The notes under the pieces: model-generated
The model's database searches: none
What the model saw: only the letters and a program-made list of their open reading frames with translations
Told to the model about the DNA's origin: nothing
From: Amycolatopsis japonica
GTDB taxonomy: Bacteria > Actinomycetota > Actinomycetes > Mycobacteriales > Pseudonocardiaceae
Direction of reading: 5' to 3'
DNA: 64,000 nt
Assembly (NCBI RefSeq): GCF_000732925.1
Contig: NZ_CP008953.1
Location: 1,860,001 to 1,924,000 of the forward strand
Translations under genes and position numbers: made by a program
Shown here: positions 52,606 through 60,507 of the stretch, in pieces
Layout: the number at the start of each line of letters is the position of its first letter
How positions within the stretch are numbered: the first letter of the stretch is position 1

Positions 52606-52637
52606 TTAGAGCGCTCTATTGATTAGAGCGCTCTAAT
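52606..52637. promoter_or_regulatory. two tandem LacI-type operators of the iol regulon
   Basis: The palindrome AGAGCGCTCT occurs at 52608-52617 and again, in the longer perfect form ATTAGAGCGCTCTAAT, at 52622-52637. They sit between the divergent iolE and lacI-type genes. The core with its central CG step is typical of LacI/GalR family sites, so this is the likely binding site of the regulator at 52685. Confidence 0.82.
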
Positions 52638-52684
52638 CATGTAGCGTCCGTCACAGTAAAGTCAAGGGCAGGGGGACGAGGGAA

Positions 52685-53689
52685 ATGGCGCGACCGACGA
52701 TGGAGGACGTCGCCGCGAAAGCGGGGGTTTCCCGTGCGCTCGTGTCGCTGGTGATGCGGAACGCGCCGAACGTCTCGGACGAGCGGCGCACGCGCGTGCT
52801 CTGTGCGGCGCACGAACTGGGTTACGAGCCGCACGCGATGGCCAGGTCGCTGGCGAGCCGGACGTCGACCGTCCTCGGCGTGATGGTCTCCGATCTCCGC
52901 AACGCGTTCTTCGCCGACGTCGTCGAAGGGCTCGACGCGGCGGCCGAAGCGGCCGGGTTCCATTTGATCCTCAACACCGGTGGCCGGAGTCCCGCGCGGG
53001 AGCGTGCCGCGCTGAAGAGCCTGCTGTCATTCCGGCCCGCCGGGGTGATCCTGCTGTCGCCGGTGGTCCCCGCGTCGGCGATCGAGGAGGCGGCCGCGCA
53101 AAGTCCGGTCGTCCTGGTGTCGCGGACATCGCGCGCGGCGGGCGTGGACACGGTGAACGACGACGGAGAGGCCGGCTCCGCCCTCGCCGTCGATCACCTG
53201 GTTTCCTTGGGGCATAAGAGGATCGCCCATCTGGACGGTGGGCTCGCCGCCGGTGCGGCGGCCCGGCGCCGGGGATACCTGCAGGCCATGCGCCGGCATC
53301 GGCTGCATCCGGTCATCGTGCACAGCGAGCACACCGACACCGCGGGGGAGAAGGCCGTGCACGAGCTGCTCAGCGATCCTCCGGAAGGCGGAATGCCGAC
53401 CGCGCTGGTGGCGGGCAACGACTTCAACGCCGTCGGCGCGATCTCCGCGTTGGAAGAAGTGGGCCTGCGTGTGCCGGAAGACGTTTCCGTGGTCGGCTAC
53501 GACAACACCTCGCTCGCCGCGTTGCGCCATCTTTCACTGACCACCGTGGACCAGCCGCGTACGGAGATGGGCAGGCTGGCCGTCGAAGCACTGCTCGAAC
53601 GGATCCGGGGTGAACGCGCCGAACCGGTCCGCCATCTGCTGCACCCGTCGCTGGTGGTCCGATCGACCACCGCCGCTCCAGAAAGGTAA
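52685..53689 (+). CDS. LacI family regulator of inositol genes
   Basis: A 334-residue LacI/GalR repressor. The helix-turn-helix PTMEDVAAKAGVSRALVSLVM and hinge ARSLASRTSTVLGVMVSDL are canonical; the ligand domain has VAGNDFNAVGAISALEEVGLRVPEDVSVVGYDN. It is divergent from iolE, 5 bases before inositol dehydrogenase, and carries two matching operators upstream, so it should control both directions and itself. Confidence 0.87.
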   Translation: MARPTMEDVAAKAGVSRALVSLVMRNAPNVSDERRTRVLCAAHELGYEPHAMARSLASRTSTVLGVMVSDLRNAFFADVVEGLDAAAEAAGFHLILNTGGRSPARERAALKSLLSFRPAGVILLSPVVPASAIEEAAAQSPVVLVSRTSRAAGVDTVNDDGEAGSALAVDHLVSLGHKRIAHLDGGLAAGAAARRRGYLQAMRRHRLHPVIVHSEHTDTAGEKAVHELLSDPPEGGMPTALVAGNDFNAVGAISALEEVGLRVPEDVSVVGYDNTSLAALRHLSLTTVDQPRTEMGRLAVEALLERIRGERAEPVRHLLHPSLVVRSTTAAPER

Positions 53690-53693
53690 CCAC

Positions 53694-54695
53694 ATGAGGT
53701 TGGGACTCGCCGGCACCGGCCGGATCGGCACTTCGCACGCCGAGACCTTGAAGAGCTTCGACGAGGTTTCGTCCGTGGTCGTGGCCGACGTCGACGCCGC
53801 CCGCGCCCAGGCCGCCGCGGCGAAACTCGGCGTCGAAGCGGCGGCGGACATCCCTTCGCTGTTCGCGTCCTCTTTGGACGGTCTGGTGATCGCCGCGGCG
53901 ACGGACGCGCATCCGGAGCTGATCCTCAAGGCCGTTGACGCGGGGATCCCCGTGTTCTGCGAGAAACCGGTCGCCGCCGACATCCCGGGAACACTCGCGG
54001 TGATCGACAAGATCTCCGGCGCGGACGTCCCGGTGCAGATCGGTTTCCAGCGCCGGTTCGATGCGGGCTACGCGGCCGCACGCGCGGCAGTGGCTACGGG
54101 CGACCTCGGCTGGCTGCACACCTTGCGCGCGACCACGCTCGACCCGGCACCACCTCCCGCCGAGTACGTCGCGCACTCCGGCGGCCTGTTCCGCGACTGC
54201 GGCGTGCACGACTTCGACGTCGTCCGGTTCGTGAGCGGCCGCGAGGTCGTCGAGGTCTACGCCGTGGGGACGAACAAGGGCGAGCGCTTCTTCGTCGACG
54301 CAGGTGACGTCGACACCGCGGCCGCGACCCTGACGCTGGACGACGGAACGCTCGCGGTCGTTTCGCTGACGCGCTACAACGGCGCGGGCTACGACGTCCG
54401 GCTGGAAGTACTCGGCTCGGCGGGCAACGTCGTCGTGGGCCTGGACGACCGAGCGCCGCTGACCTCGGTGGAACCGGGTGTCCAGCCGTTGCCCGGCCCG
54501 GCGTATCCCGGGTTCATGGAACGCTTCCGCCCCGCGTACGTCAGCGAGTTGAAGACGTTCCTCGATGTCGCCGCCGGTCGCGCGCCGAGCCCGTGCGGTG
54601 CGGCTGATGCGTTGGAGGCGTTCTACATCGCCGAAGCGTGCGAGGTCTCGCGCCGCGAACGCCGACCGGTGCGGGTTGACGAGGTCCGCGTCTGA
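53694..54695 (+). CDS. iolG: inositol 2-dehydrogenase (Gfo/Idh/MocA family)
   Basis: A 333-residue NAD-dependent dehydrogenase. GLAGTGRIGTSHAETL is the Rossmann motif and VFCEKPVAADI carries the catalytic-site Lys; GFQRRFDAGY and GLFRDCGVHDFDVVRF are IolG motifs with the Asp-His pair. It oxidises myo-inositol to scyllo-inosose, the first pathway step. GAAAGG at 53681-53686 precedes the ATG. The gene follows the LacI gene directly. Confidence 0.87.
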   Translation: MRLGLAGTGRIGTSHAETLKSFDEVSSVVVADVDAARAQAAAAKLGVEAAADIPSLFASSLDGLVIAAATDAHPELILKAVDAGIPVFCEKPVAADIPGTLAVIDKISGADVPVQIGFQRRFDAGYAAARAAVATGDLGWLHTLRATTLDPAPPPAEYVAHSGGLFRDCGVHDFDVVRFVSGREVVEVYAVGTNKGERFFVDAGDVDTAAATLTLDDGTLAVVSLTRYNGAGYDVRLEVLGSAGNVVVGLDDRAPLTSVEPGVQPLPGPAYPGFMERFRPAYVSELKTFLDVAAGRAPSPCGAADALEAFYIAEACEVSRRERRPVRVDEVRV

Positions 54696-54707
54696 GGCAC
54701 GGTCGCC

Positions 54708-54780
54708 GCTGCGAGTCGTCCGCCCAGACACGCGTGTCGTCCCTCCTGTCACGTGTGTCGTCCATCCAGTCACGCGAAAC
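54708..54780. repeat. 21-base-period repeat array B
   Basis: Four reverse-oriented units begin at 54708 (GCTGCGAGTC, degenerate), 54729 (CACGCGTGTC), 54750 (CACGTGTGTC) and 54771 (CACGCGAAAC), spaced exactly 21 bases. The last unit is the same boundary unit that opens array C on the opposite strand. The array starts 12 bases after the iolG stop. Confidence 0.78.
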
Positions 54781-54810
54781 CGCCGATTGCGCAGTCCCTC
54801 CAACGGCCCG

Positions 54811-55197
54811 GAAGGCCCCCTTCGTTGCGCCTAGCGCCAGGGTCCCGGCGAGGTCGCATAAGCTCCGGCCAAGCGGCGGCCAGGGGGCTCGTCACGCAGA
54901 TCCCCACATCGCTCGACCGTCCACAGGGGACACTGCCAAGGCGGTCATGCCCGGTTTGGGCGTTTTCCGGGGTGGTCGTGAGTGTTTTTGGTCGTTCTAA
55001 CGACAATCGCCACTCACGACCCCACTCGGAAACCGTGCAAATAAGAATCAAACGGACATTCAACCGCCTGTTGGCGTCCTTTGTGGACGGAAAAGGGTGA
55101 ACCTCCTGTCCTCCGCCGTTCGCCGAGAGTGGTACTGGCCAGCACTTATGCGACTTTCCCGGGACCCTGGAGCCCGGCGCAGTGAAGGCCCCCTTCA
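54811..55197. repeat. inverted copies of a 62-base module flanking a 260-base segment
   Basis: Copy one (54811-54872) and copy two (55135-55197, opposite strand) share the order GAAGGCCCCCTT, a GCGCC step, CCAGGGTCCCGG, GTCGCATAAG and a GGCCA end. They bracket 54873-55134, which holds the nested hairpin at 54974-55021. The whole gap 54696-55329 contains no gene that I can support. The layout resembles a small non-coding element with terminal inverted repeats, but no target duplication is visible. Confidence 0.6.
54974..55021. repeat. nested double hairpin
   Basis: Outer arms GGTCGTGAGTG (54974-54984) and CACTCACGACC (55011-55021) are perfect; inside them GTCGTT (54991-54996) and AACGAC (54999-55004) form a second perfect stem. 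The outer arm sequence GGTCGTGAGTG also occurs at the end of the lyase gene near 32045-32055, next to array A. Confidence 0.65.
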
Positions 55198-55329
55198 TGT
55201 ACTTGGGAATGTATGAAGATCCGTTCCGAACCCGCGACAGCTTCCTGCCATCGGCCACCACCGAACCATCCCGATCGCTAGGGTGATCGCGAACGACAGG
55301 GACCGAACGCGCGAGGAGAGCGAGAGCGG

Positions 55330-55851
55330 ATGCAGCCGAATCCACCGGGGCCCGGCTTTCCTCAGTACGGTCAGCCGCCGATGGCCGCCGGACCGATTCC
55401 GGCGGCGCGGCCCAAGCCGCGGGCCAACGCCCCGGCGGCGGTGATCGCCGGTGTCCTGGCGTTGCTCGCCGCCACCATGCTCGTCTGGTTCGCGCTCTAC
55501 AACGTCTTCGTCGCCACGGAGGCGAACGGCGGCTTGTCGGGTATCACGGTGCAGAACATGGTCAGCGGCGCCCTGTCCGCTGTCGTGCTGGTGGTCGCGG
55601 CGGGATTCACGTTCGCTCGTCGGATTCCCGGCGTGTGGACGCTGTTCGGGTTTTGCGTGTTCTACGTGGTGGCCGTGTTCGTGGGGATGCCGCTCGTCTG
55701 GGGCACGCCCTTGAGCAGCCAGGTCAAGTGGCTCTTCAGCTTCGACGACAGCGACAGCACCGCGATGGCGCTGATGATCGTCTTCAGTGTCCTCGCGGCG
55801 GTCGCGGCGGCGATCGCCGGCAGCCTGAAGTCGTCCGGGACGAAGAGCTAA
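55330..55851 (+). CDS. four-helix membrane protein of unknown function
   Basis: A 173-residue protein. A Pro/Gly/Ala-rich cytoplasmic N-terminus (about 1-36) is followed by four hydrophobic segments (about 37-62, 76-97, 103-123 and 143-165). I recognise no family motif. A purine-rich GAGGAGAGCGAGAGCGG stretch precedes the ATG. The stop overlaps the convergent AfsR-like gene by 4 bases. The Pro-rich tail may mediate protein contacts. Confidence 0.65.
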   Translation: MQPNPPGPGFPQYGQPPMAAGPIPAARPKPRANAPAAVIAGVLALLAATMLVWFALYNVFVATEANGGLSGITVQNMVSGALSAVVLVVAAGFTFARRIPGVWTLFGFCVFYVVAVFVGMPLVWGTPLSSQVKWLFSFDDSDSTAMALMIVFSVLAAVAAAIAGSLKSSGTKS

Positions 55852-58826
55852 AGCTCGTCCAGGATCAGCTTCGCGCGTTCTTCGACGAGCCGGTAGCCGG
55901 AGCGCGCGGCGAGTTCGAGGGCCAGCTCACCGTGTGTCCGGGCTTCCGCGAGCTTCCCCAGTTTCAGCAGGGTTTCCGCGAGCCCGGTCCGCGCGGCGGC
56001 CTCACACCAGAAGAAACTGGTCGTCCGCGCGATGGACAAAGCGAGCCGGTAGTGCTCGGCCGCCTCCTCGGGCAGGCCCAGCCGCAGGCAGACCTCGCCG
56101 AGCCCGACGAGTGTCCAGGCTTCAGTGCCCCGGTCGCCGATCTTGCGGGTGAGTTCGACGGCTTCGAGCGCGTCCGCGCGGTTCTGCTCGCTCGGGTCGC
56201 GCCTGCTTTCGAGGACGGCCCTGCCGGACAGCGCGGTCGCCTCGCCGTAGGTGTAGCCCAGTTCGCGGTTGGCCGCGAGCGCGCGAGTGTAGAAGTCGTA
56301 GGCGTCGTCGGGAAGGCCGAGGTCACGGTGCACGTTGCCGAGGTCGACCAGCAGCACCGCGACGCTGAACCGTGCGCCGTCCCGTTCGGAGACCGCCAGC
56401 GCGCGCGTGAAGTTGGCGAGCGCCTCGTCGAGCTGACCCGTCTGCCAGTACGGGAAACCGAGGTTCGCCAGCGCCATCGAGACGGCGGGCATGTTCAGTT
56501 CTTCGCACAGCCGCAGGGATTCCAGTCCGCAGCGGATGGCCTCCTGCGGGTCGCCGAGCCGCTGGTGCACCGCGCTCAGGTTGTTGAGCACGGCCGCGCG
56601 GCCGGCGTCCCAGCCGTCGAGGAGGTCGCCGCGCAGAGCGCTGGTGAGGTGCTCGCGCGCTTCGTCGTAGCGGCCGCTGTTGACGCAGGCGAGCGCGATG
56701 CTCAGGTGCATCGCGGCTTGTGCCTGCCCGGCTTCGCTGCGGCGGGCGGCCTTGAGCGCCGTCGAGGCCGTGTCGATCCATTCCGCGTGATGACCGCGCT
56801 GGTGGAAGAAGGCGCGGAGCGCGTCGGCGAGATGCCACGAGAACTCGGCCGGGCCGTGTTCGGCACTGTGCTCGACGGCGGCGGCGAGGTTCGGCCACTC
56901 GGCGTCGAGCCACGCCAGCGCCTCGTCGGTGTCGGCGAAGGGTGCGTCCGCCGGTTCTTCACGCGGCAGGCGCAGGAAATGCGGGATGAGGGCGCGGCCC
57001 GCGGCGTCGGCCGTGGTCAGGTAGCTCTCGAAGAGCCGCCTCTCCGCGGCCTCCCGTTCGGCCTTCGTGTCCTCCGACAGCGTGCGGCCCGCCGCGAAAC
57101 TGCGGAGAAGATCGTGGAACCGGTAGCGACCCGGCGTGTAGCGCTCGACCAGGTGCGCGGCCGCCAGCGCCTTGAGCTGCTGGTTCGCCTTCGAATGCGG
57201 AACGCCGGTCAGCGCCTGGGCGGCGGGGGCGGTGAACGTCTGTCCGGGGACGAGCGCGAGACGGCGGAACAGCTCGCGGTGCTCCTCGGGAAGCGCCCGG
57301 TAGGAGACGCCGAACGCCGTGGTCACGGCACTTTCCTCGGCGCCGTCGACGGTCAGTTCCGCCAGCGGGTCGCCACCGGCCAGCTCGCGGGCGAGTTCGG
57401 CGATCTCGGGTTCGCCGCTCGCGCCGAGGTTGGCAGCCGCGATCCGGAGGGCGAGCGGGAGATGGCCGCACAGCCGGGCCAGTTCCGCGGCCGCGCCTTC
57501 CTCGGCGGCGACGGTTTCGCTGCCGAGCACGGCTTCCAGCAGATGCCGCGCGTCCTCGGCGGGCAGCACGGACAGCGGGAGCGCGCGGGCGCCGGTGCGG
57601 GCGATGAGGTCGCCGAGCCGTTGGCGGCTGGTGACCAGGACGGTGCCCGACGGCGGCAGCAGCGGTAGCACCTGTCCGCTGTCGCGCACGTTGTCCAGCA
57701 CCAGGAGCACCCGCCGGTCGGCGAGGAGGGAACGGAGCAACGCGGCCCGCGTGTCGATGTCCGGCGGGATCGCCTTGGGCGCGGTGCCGAGCGCCTGCAG
57801 GAGCTGGGTGAGCGCGACGGCCGGAGTGAGCGGTTCGTGGTCGGGATCGAAACCGCGCAGGTCGAGATAGAGCTGGCCGTCGGGGAAAGCGTCGCGGACG
57901 TGGTGGGCCCACCGGATCGCGAGCGCGGTCTTGCCGACCCCGGCGGTCCCGCTGATGACCCAGATGTCGGTGCCCTCGCCCGCGTGCCGGGTCGCCTCGT
58001 CGAGCCGCTCCAGTTCGGTCGCGCGCCCGGCGAACCCGCGGACGTCGTGCGGCAGCTGGGCGGGGCGGACCGGCTCGGGCCTGGTCGCCGGTTCCAGCGC
58101 GGGATCGGCGCCGAGGATGGCGGTTTCCAGTCGCCGCAGCTCCGGGGACGGGTCGAGCCCCAGCTCGGAGCCGAGCCGGTCCCGCAAGGCGCGGAAGGCT
58201 TCGAGGGCGTCGTCGGTGCGGCCTTCGCGGTGCAGCGCGAGCATGAGCTGCCCGACGAACCGCTGCCGCAGGGGATGCGCGGCCACCAGTTCGGTCAGCT
58301 CGGCGAGGACCTGCCTGCCGCGCCCGAGCCGCAGCTGCGCTTCGGCCCGATCCTCCAGCGCCGTCCAGCGTGCCTCGTGCACGCCGCCGCGGAGCCGTTG
58401 GGCGACCTCGCCGCTCACCACGTCGGACAACGCGTCGCCGCGCCACAGGCCGAGGGCCTCGTCCAGGAGTTCCACGGCCGTCTCGTCGTCGGCGTCGCGG
58501 GCTTGCGCCGTCAGCTCGGTGAAGCGGTGCAGGTCGACCTGGCGCGCGTCGACCTTGAGCAGGTACCGGGTCCCCTCGGAGACGATCTCCGGCCCGCCCG
58601 CGCCGCGGAACACCGCACGCAGCCTCGACACCAGCGCTTGCACGGTGTTCCGCGCACTGGCGGGCGGTTCTTCGGGCCAGAGCAGGTCGATGATCCGGTC
58701 GCGCGGCACCGGCTTGCCCGCTTCCAGCAGCAGGACCGCCAGCACGAGCCGTTGTTTGGGCGAGCCGAGATCGACCGGAACGCCACCGGCCCACGCCTCG
58801 ACGGCGCCGAGGACGCGGAACTCCAC
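55848..58826 (-). CDS. AfsR/SARP family transcriptional regulator with NB-ARC and TPR domains
   Basis: A 992-residue regulator. The N-terminus is an OmpR-type winged helix (VEFRVLGAVEAWAGGVPVDL, about 1-95) plus a bacterial activator domain (about 100-245). A signal ATPase follows, with P-loop SGTAGVGKTAL (about 295-305), LLVLDNVRDSG and a TSRQRL sensor, then C-terminal TPR repeats (about 630-990). GTG 58826 is chosen because GGAGG lies 12 bases upstream. AfsR-type proteins activate secondary-metabolite genes; the indigoidine-type synthetase 16 kb away is a possible but unproven target. Confidence 0.86.
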   Translation of the reverse strand: MEFRVLGAVEAWAGGVPVDLGSPKQRLVLAVLLLEAGKPVPRDRIIDLLWPEEPPASARNTVQALVSRLRAVFRGAGGPEIVSEGTRYLLKVDARQVDLHRFTELTAQARDADDETAVELLDEALGLWRGDALSDVVSGEVAQRLRGGVHEARWTALEDRAEAQLRLGRGRQVLAELTELVAAHPLRQRFVGQLMLALHREGRTDDALEAFRALRDRLGSELGLDPSPELRRLETAILGADPALEPATRPEPVRPAQLPHDVRGFAGRATELERLDEATRHAGEGTDIWVISGTAGVGKTALAIRWAHHVRDAFPDGQLYLDLRGFDPDHEPLTPAVALTQLLQALGTAPKAIPPDIDTRAALLRSLLADRRVLLVLDNVRDSGQVLPLLPPSGTVLVTSRQRLGDLIARTGARALPLSVLPAEDARHLLEAVLGSETVAAEEGAAAELARLCGHLPLALRIAAANLGASGEPEIAELARELAGGDPLAELTVDGAEESAVTTAFGVSYRALPEEHRELFRRLALVPGQTFTAPAAQALTGVPHSKANQQLKALAAAHLVERYTPGRYRFHDLLRSFAAGRTLSEDTKAEREAAERRLFESYLTTADAAGRALIPHFLRLPREEPADAPFADTDEALAWLDAEWPNLAAAVEHSAEHGPAEFSWHLADALRAFFHQRGHHAEWIDTASTALKAARRSEAGQAQAAMHLSIALACVNSGRYDEAREHLTSALRGDLLDGWDAGRAAVLNNLSAVHQRLGDPQEAIRCGLESLRLCEELNMPAVSMALANLGFPYWQTGQLDEALANFTRALAVSERDGARFSVAVLLVDLGNVHRDLGLPDDAYDFYTRALAANRELGYTYGEATALSGRAVLESRRDPSEQNRADALEAVELTRKIGDRGTEAWTLVGLGEVCLRLGLPEEAAEHYRLALSIARTTSFFWCEAAARTGLAETLLKLGKLAEARTHGELALELAARSGYRLVEERAKLILDEL

Positions 58827-59045
58827 CCGGCCACCTCCGCTCACCCTCGTCAGAGCCTGCAAGCGTAGTGCAAGCGCCCTGCATCCGGACGGCGTGATCC
58901 TTGCCAGGTGTCCACCGAGGACCCGTCGCCGGAACCGTGCCCAACCAACCAGACGGGCAGGACCCCCCATTCGGTTCCGGTACGACGGTGGGCACCTTCA
59001 ACTTGCACAGGCACCGCCATCTGACGGCGGTGGGGGTTGGGGGTA

Positions 59046-59086
59046 GTGCCAGCTCGACGTCTTCCCCCGTGTCGTCGAACTGGCAC
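59046..59086. promoter_or_regulatory. stem-loop in the AfsR/GntR divergent region
   Basis: GTGCCAGCTCGACG and CGTCGAACTGGCAC (59046-59059, 59073-59086) pair at 13 of 14 positions around a C-rich loop. A G-rich stretch (GGTGGGGGTTGGGGG) lies just upstream at about 59028-59042 and could pair with that loop. It may be part of a leader or small RNA, but no promoter is obvious. Confidence 0.4.
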
Positions 59087-59114
59087 TTCTTCTTGACTGG
59101 GGCTGGGGTTTTCC

Positions 59115-59161
59115 GTGAAGGCCCCCTTGAGGGATCCAGAGTCCCTCAAGGGGGCCTTCAC
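59115..59161. terminator. perfect 20-base hairpin of the GAAGGCCCCCTT family
   Basis: Arms 59115-59134 and 59142-59161 are exact reverse complements around TCCAGAG, and the right arm runs into GTCTTTTC. It contains the same GAAGGCCCCCTT core as 54811 and 55184. It stands between divergent genes, so a terminator for neither is required; it may end an unannotated transcript or be a repeat element. Confidence 0.6.
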
Positions 59162-59204
59162 GTCTTTTCCCCGTGATCACTTGACAGGCGTCGACGTCTG
59201 CCTG

Positions 59205-59236
59205 CACCCTTTCACTACTTAATTAGTGAAAGGGTG
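59205..59236. promoter_or_regulatory. YtrA-type GntR operator overlapping the start of its own gene
   Basis: CACCCTTTCACTA (59205-59217) and TAGTGAAAGGGTG (59224-59236) form a perfect dyad with 13-base arms and 6-base spacer. A TTGACA box lies upstream at 59181-59186. The dyad ends at the first possible GTG (59234), so bound regulator would block both transcription and translation initiation. Confidence 0.8.
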
Positions 59237-59242
59237 TTGCCA

Positions 59243-59638
59243 GTGGTCACCTTCCACCTGGACAAGGGCTCGGGCGTCGCGACGTACGTCCAGCTCGTCC
59301 AGCAGGTCAAGAACGCCCTGCGCCTGGGATTGCTGGAGCCGGGGGACCGGCTGCCGACGGCGAAGGAGGTGGTCGCCGAGCTGGCGATCAACCCCAACAC
59401 CGTCCTCAAGGCCTATCGCGAACTGGAGCGCGAAGGGCTCGTCGAAGGGAAGCCGGGCCTCGGCACCTTCGTTCAGAAGACGCTCGGAGGCGCTTCGTTC
59501 GCGGAGCGCACGCGGTTGCGGAAAAGCCTGGGGGCTTGGGTCCGCGACGCGCGGGAATCGGGGCTGGATCAGGAAGACGTCGAGGCACTGTTCACCTCAG
59601 TGGTGGTCGACGGCTTTCGAGGGGAGCGGACCGCGTGA
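59243..59638 (+). CDS. YtrA-subfamily GntR regulator
   Basis: A 131-residue regulator. It starts VVTFHLDKGSGVATYVQLVQQVKNALRLG, the usual YtrA opening, with the helix-turn-helix PTAKEVVAELAINPNTVLKAYRELE, and only a short C-terminal dimerisation tail. GTG 59243 is preferred because AAAGGG is correctly spaced; GTG 59234 has the ribosome site too close. It is coupled by 4 bases to an ABC transporter gene, the typical partner of this subfamily, and represses the operon through its dyad. Confidence 0.85.
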   Translation: MVTFHLDKGSGVATYVQLVQQVKNALRLGLLEPGDRLPTAKEVVAELAINPNTVLKAYRELEREGLVEGKPGLGTFVQKTLGGASFAERTRLRKSLGAWVRDARESGLDQEDVEALFTSVVVDGFRGERTA

Positions 59639-60498
59639 CTGAGAAACCCGTCCTCGAGGCGACCGGCCTCGCCAAGCGCTATCTCCGCAAGTGGGCGCTG
59701 CGCGACTGCTCCCTCTCCGTCCCGAAAGGACGGGTCGTCGCACTGGTCGGGCCCAACGGCGCCGGCAAGACGACCTTCCTCCACCTGGCCGTCGGGCTGC
59801 TCGACGCGACCCTCGGCTCGGTCTCGATCCAGGGAACCGCCGCCTTCCTCGCGCAGGACAAGCCGTTGTACCCGGGCTTCAGCATCGCCGAGATGCTCAA
59901 GTTCGGCAGGCGCCTCAACCCGGGCTGGGACGACGAGTTCGCGCTCAAGCGCATCGATTCGCTCGGGCTCGCCTTGAACCACAAGGTCGGCAAGCTGTCC
60001 GGCGGGCAGCGAGCGCAGGTCGCGCTCACCCTCGCGCTCGCGAAACGCCCGGACCTGCTGGTACTCGACGAGCCGCTCGCGAACCTCGACCCGCTGGCCC
60101 GTCACGAGGTCATGCGCGGGCTGATGGAGGCGGTCGCCGAAACCGGCATGACCGTGCTGCTCTCGTCCCACGTCGTCTCCGACCTGGAGAACACGTGCGA
60201 CTGGCTGATCGTCCTCAACGGCGGCCGCGTCCAGGTCAGCGGCGACATCGACGAACTCGTCGCCGGGCACCGCACGCTCACCGGACCGGTGGAGGAGGCC
60301 GACGCGCTGGCCAAGCGCGTCACGGTCGTCGACGAAGCCCGCGCCGGGAGGCAGGCGACCGTGTTCGCCCGCACCGAGCCGATTCCGCTCGGTCCACAGT
60401 GGAGCGAACGACCGGCGAACCTCGAAGAACTGGTGCTCGCGTACCTGCGGCGGCCCGAATCCGCGAGCCTGCCTCGCCCGACACTGGCTTCGGCGTAA
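59635..60498 (+). CDS. ABC transporter ATP-binding protein (export type)
   Basis: A 287-residue ATPase of the CcmA/drug-export class. Walker A is GPNGAGKTT (about 38-46), the Q-loop region is FLAQDKPLYPG, the signature is KLSGGQRAQVALTLALAK and Walker B is LLVLDEPLANLDP. The C-terminal tail of about 60 residues is family-variable. With two downstream permeases and the upstream YtrA regulator it forms an inducible efflux system, possibly for cell-envelope antibiotics (inference). Confidence 0.86.
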   Translation: MTEKPVLEATGLAKRYLRKWALRDCSLSVPKGRVVALVGPNGAGKTTFLHLAVGLLDATLGSVSIQGTAAFLAQDKPLYPGFSIAEMLKFGRRLNPGWDDEFALKRIDSLGLALNHKVGKLSGGQRAQVALTLALAKRPDLLVLDEPLANLDPLARHEVMRGLMEAVAETGMTVLLSSHVVSDLENTCDWLIVLNGGRVQVSGDIDELVAGHRTLTGPVEEADALAKRVTVVDEARAGRQATVFARTEPIPLGPQWSERPANLEELVLAYLRRPESASLPRPTLASA

Positions 60499-60507
60499 GG
60501 GGGAACG

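Noticed and set aside
54811-55197. An insertion sequence
   Set aside because: No transposase frame or target-site duplication could be found; only inverted modules are visible.
56959-59001. A 680-residue reverse frame overlapping the AfsR-like gene
   Set aside because: Same strand but different frame from the AfsR-like protein; it is Arg/Ala/Pro-rich and lacks any domain.
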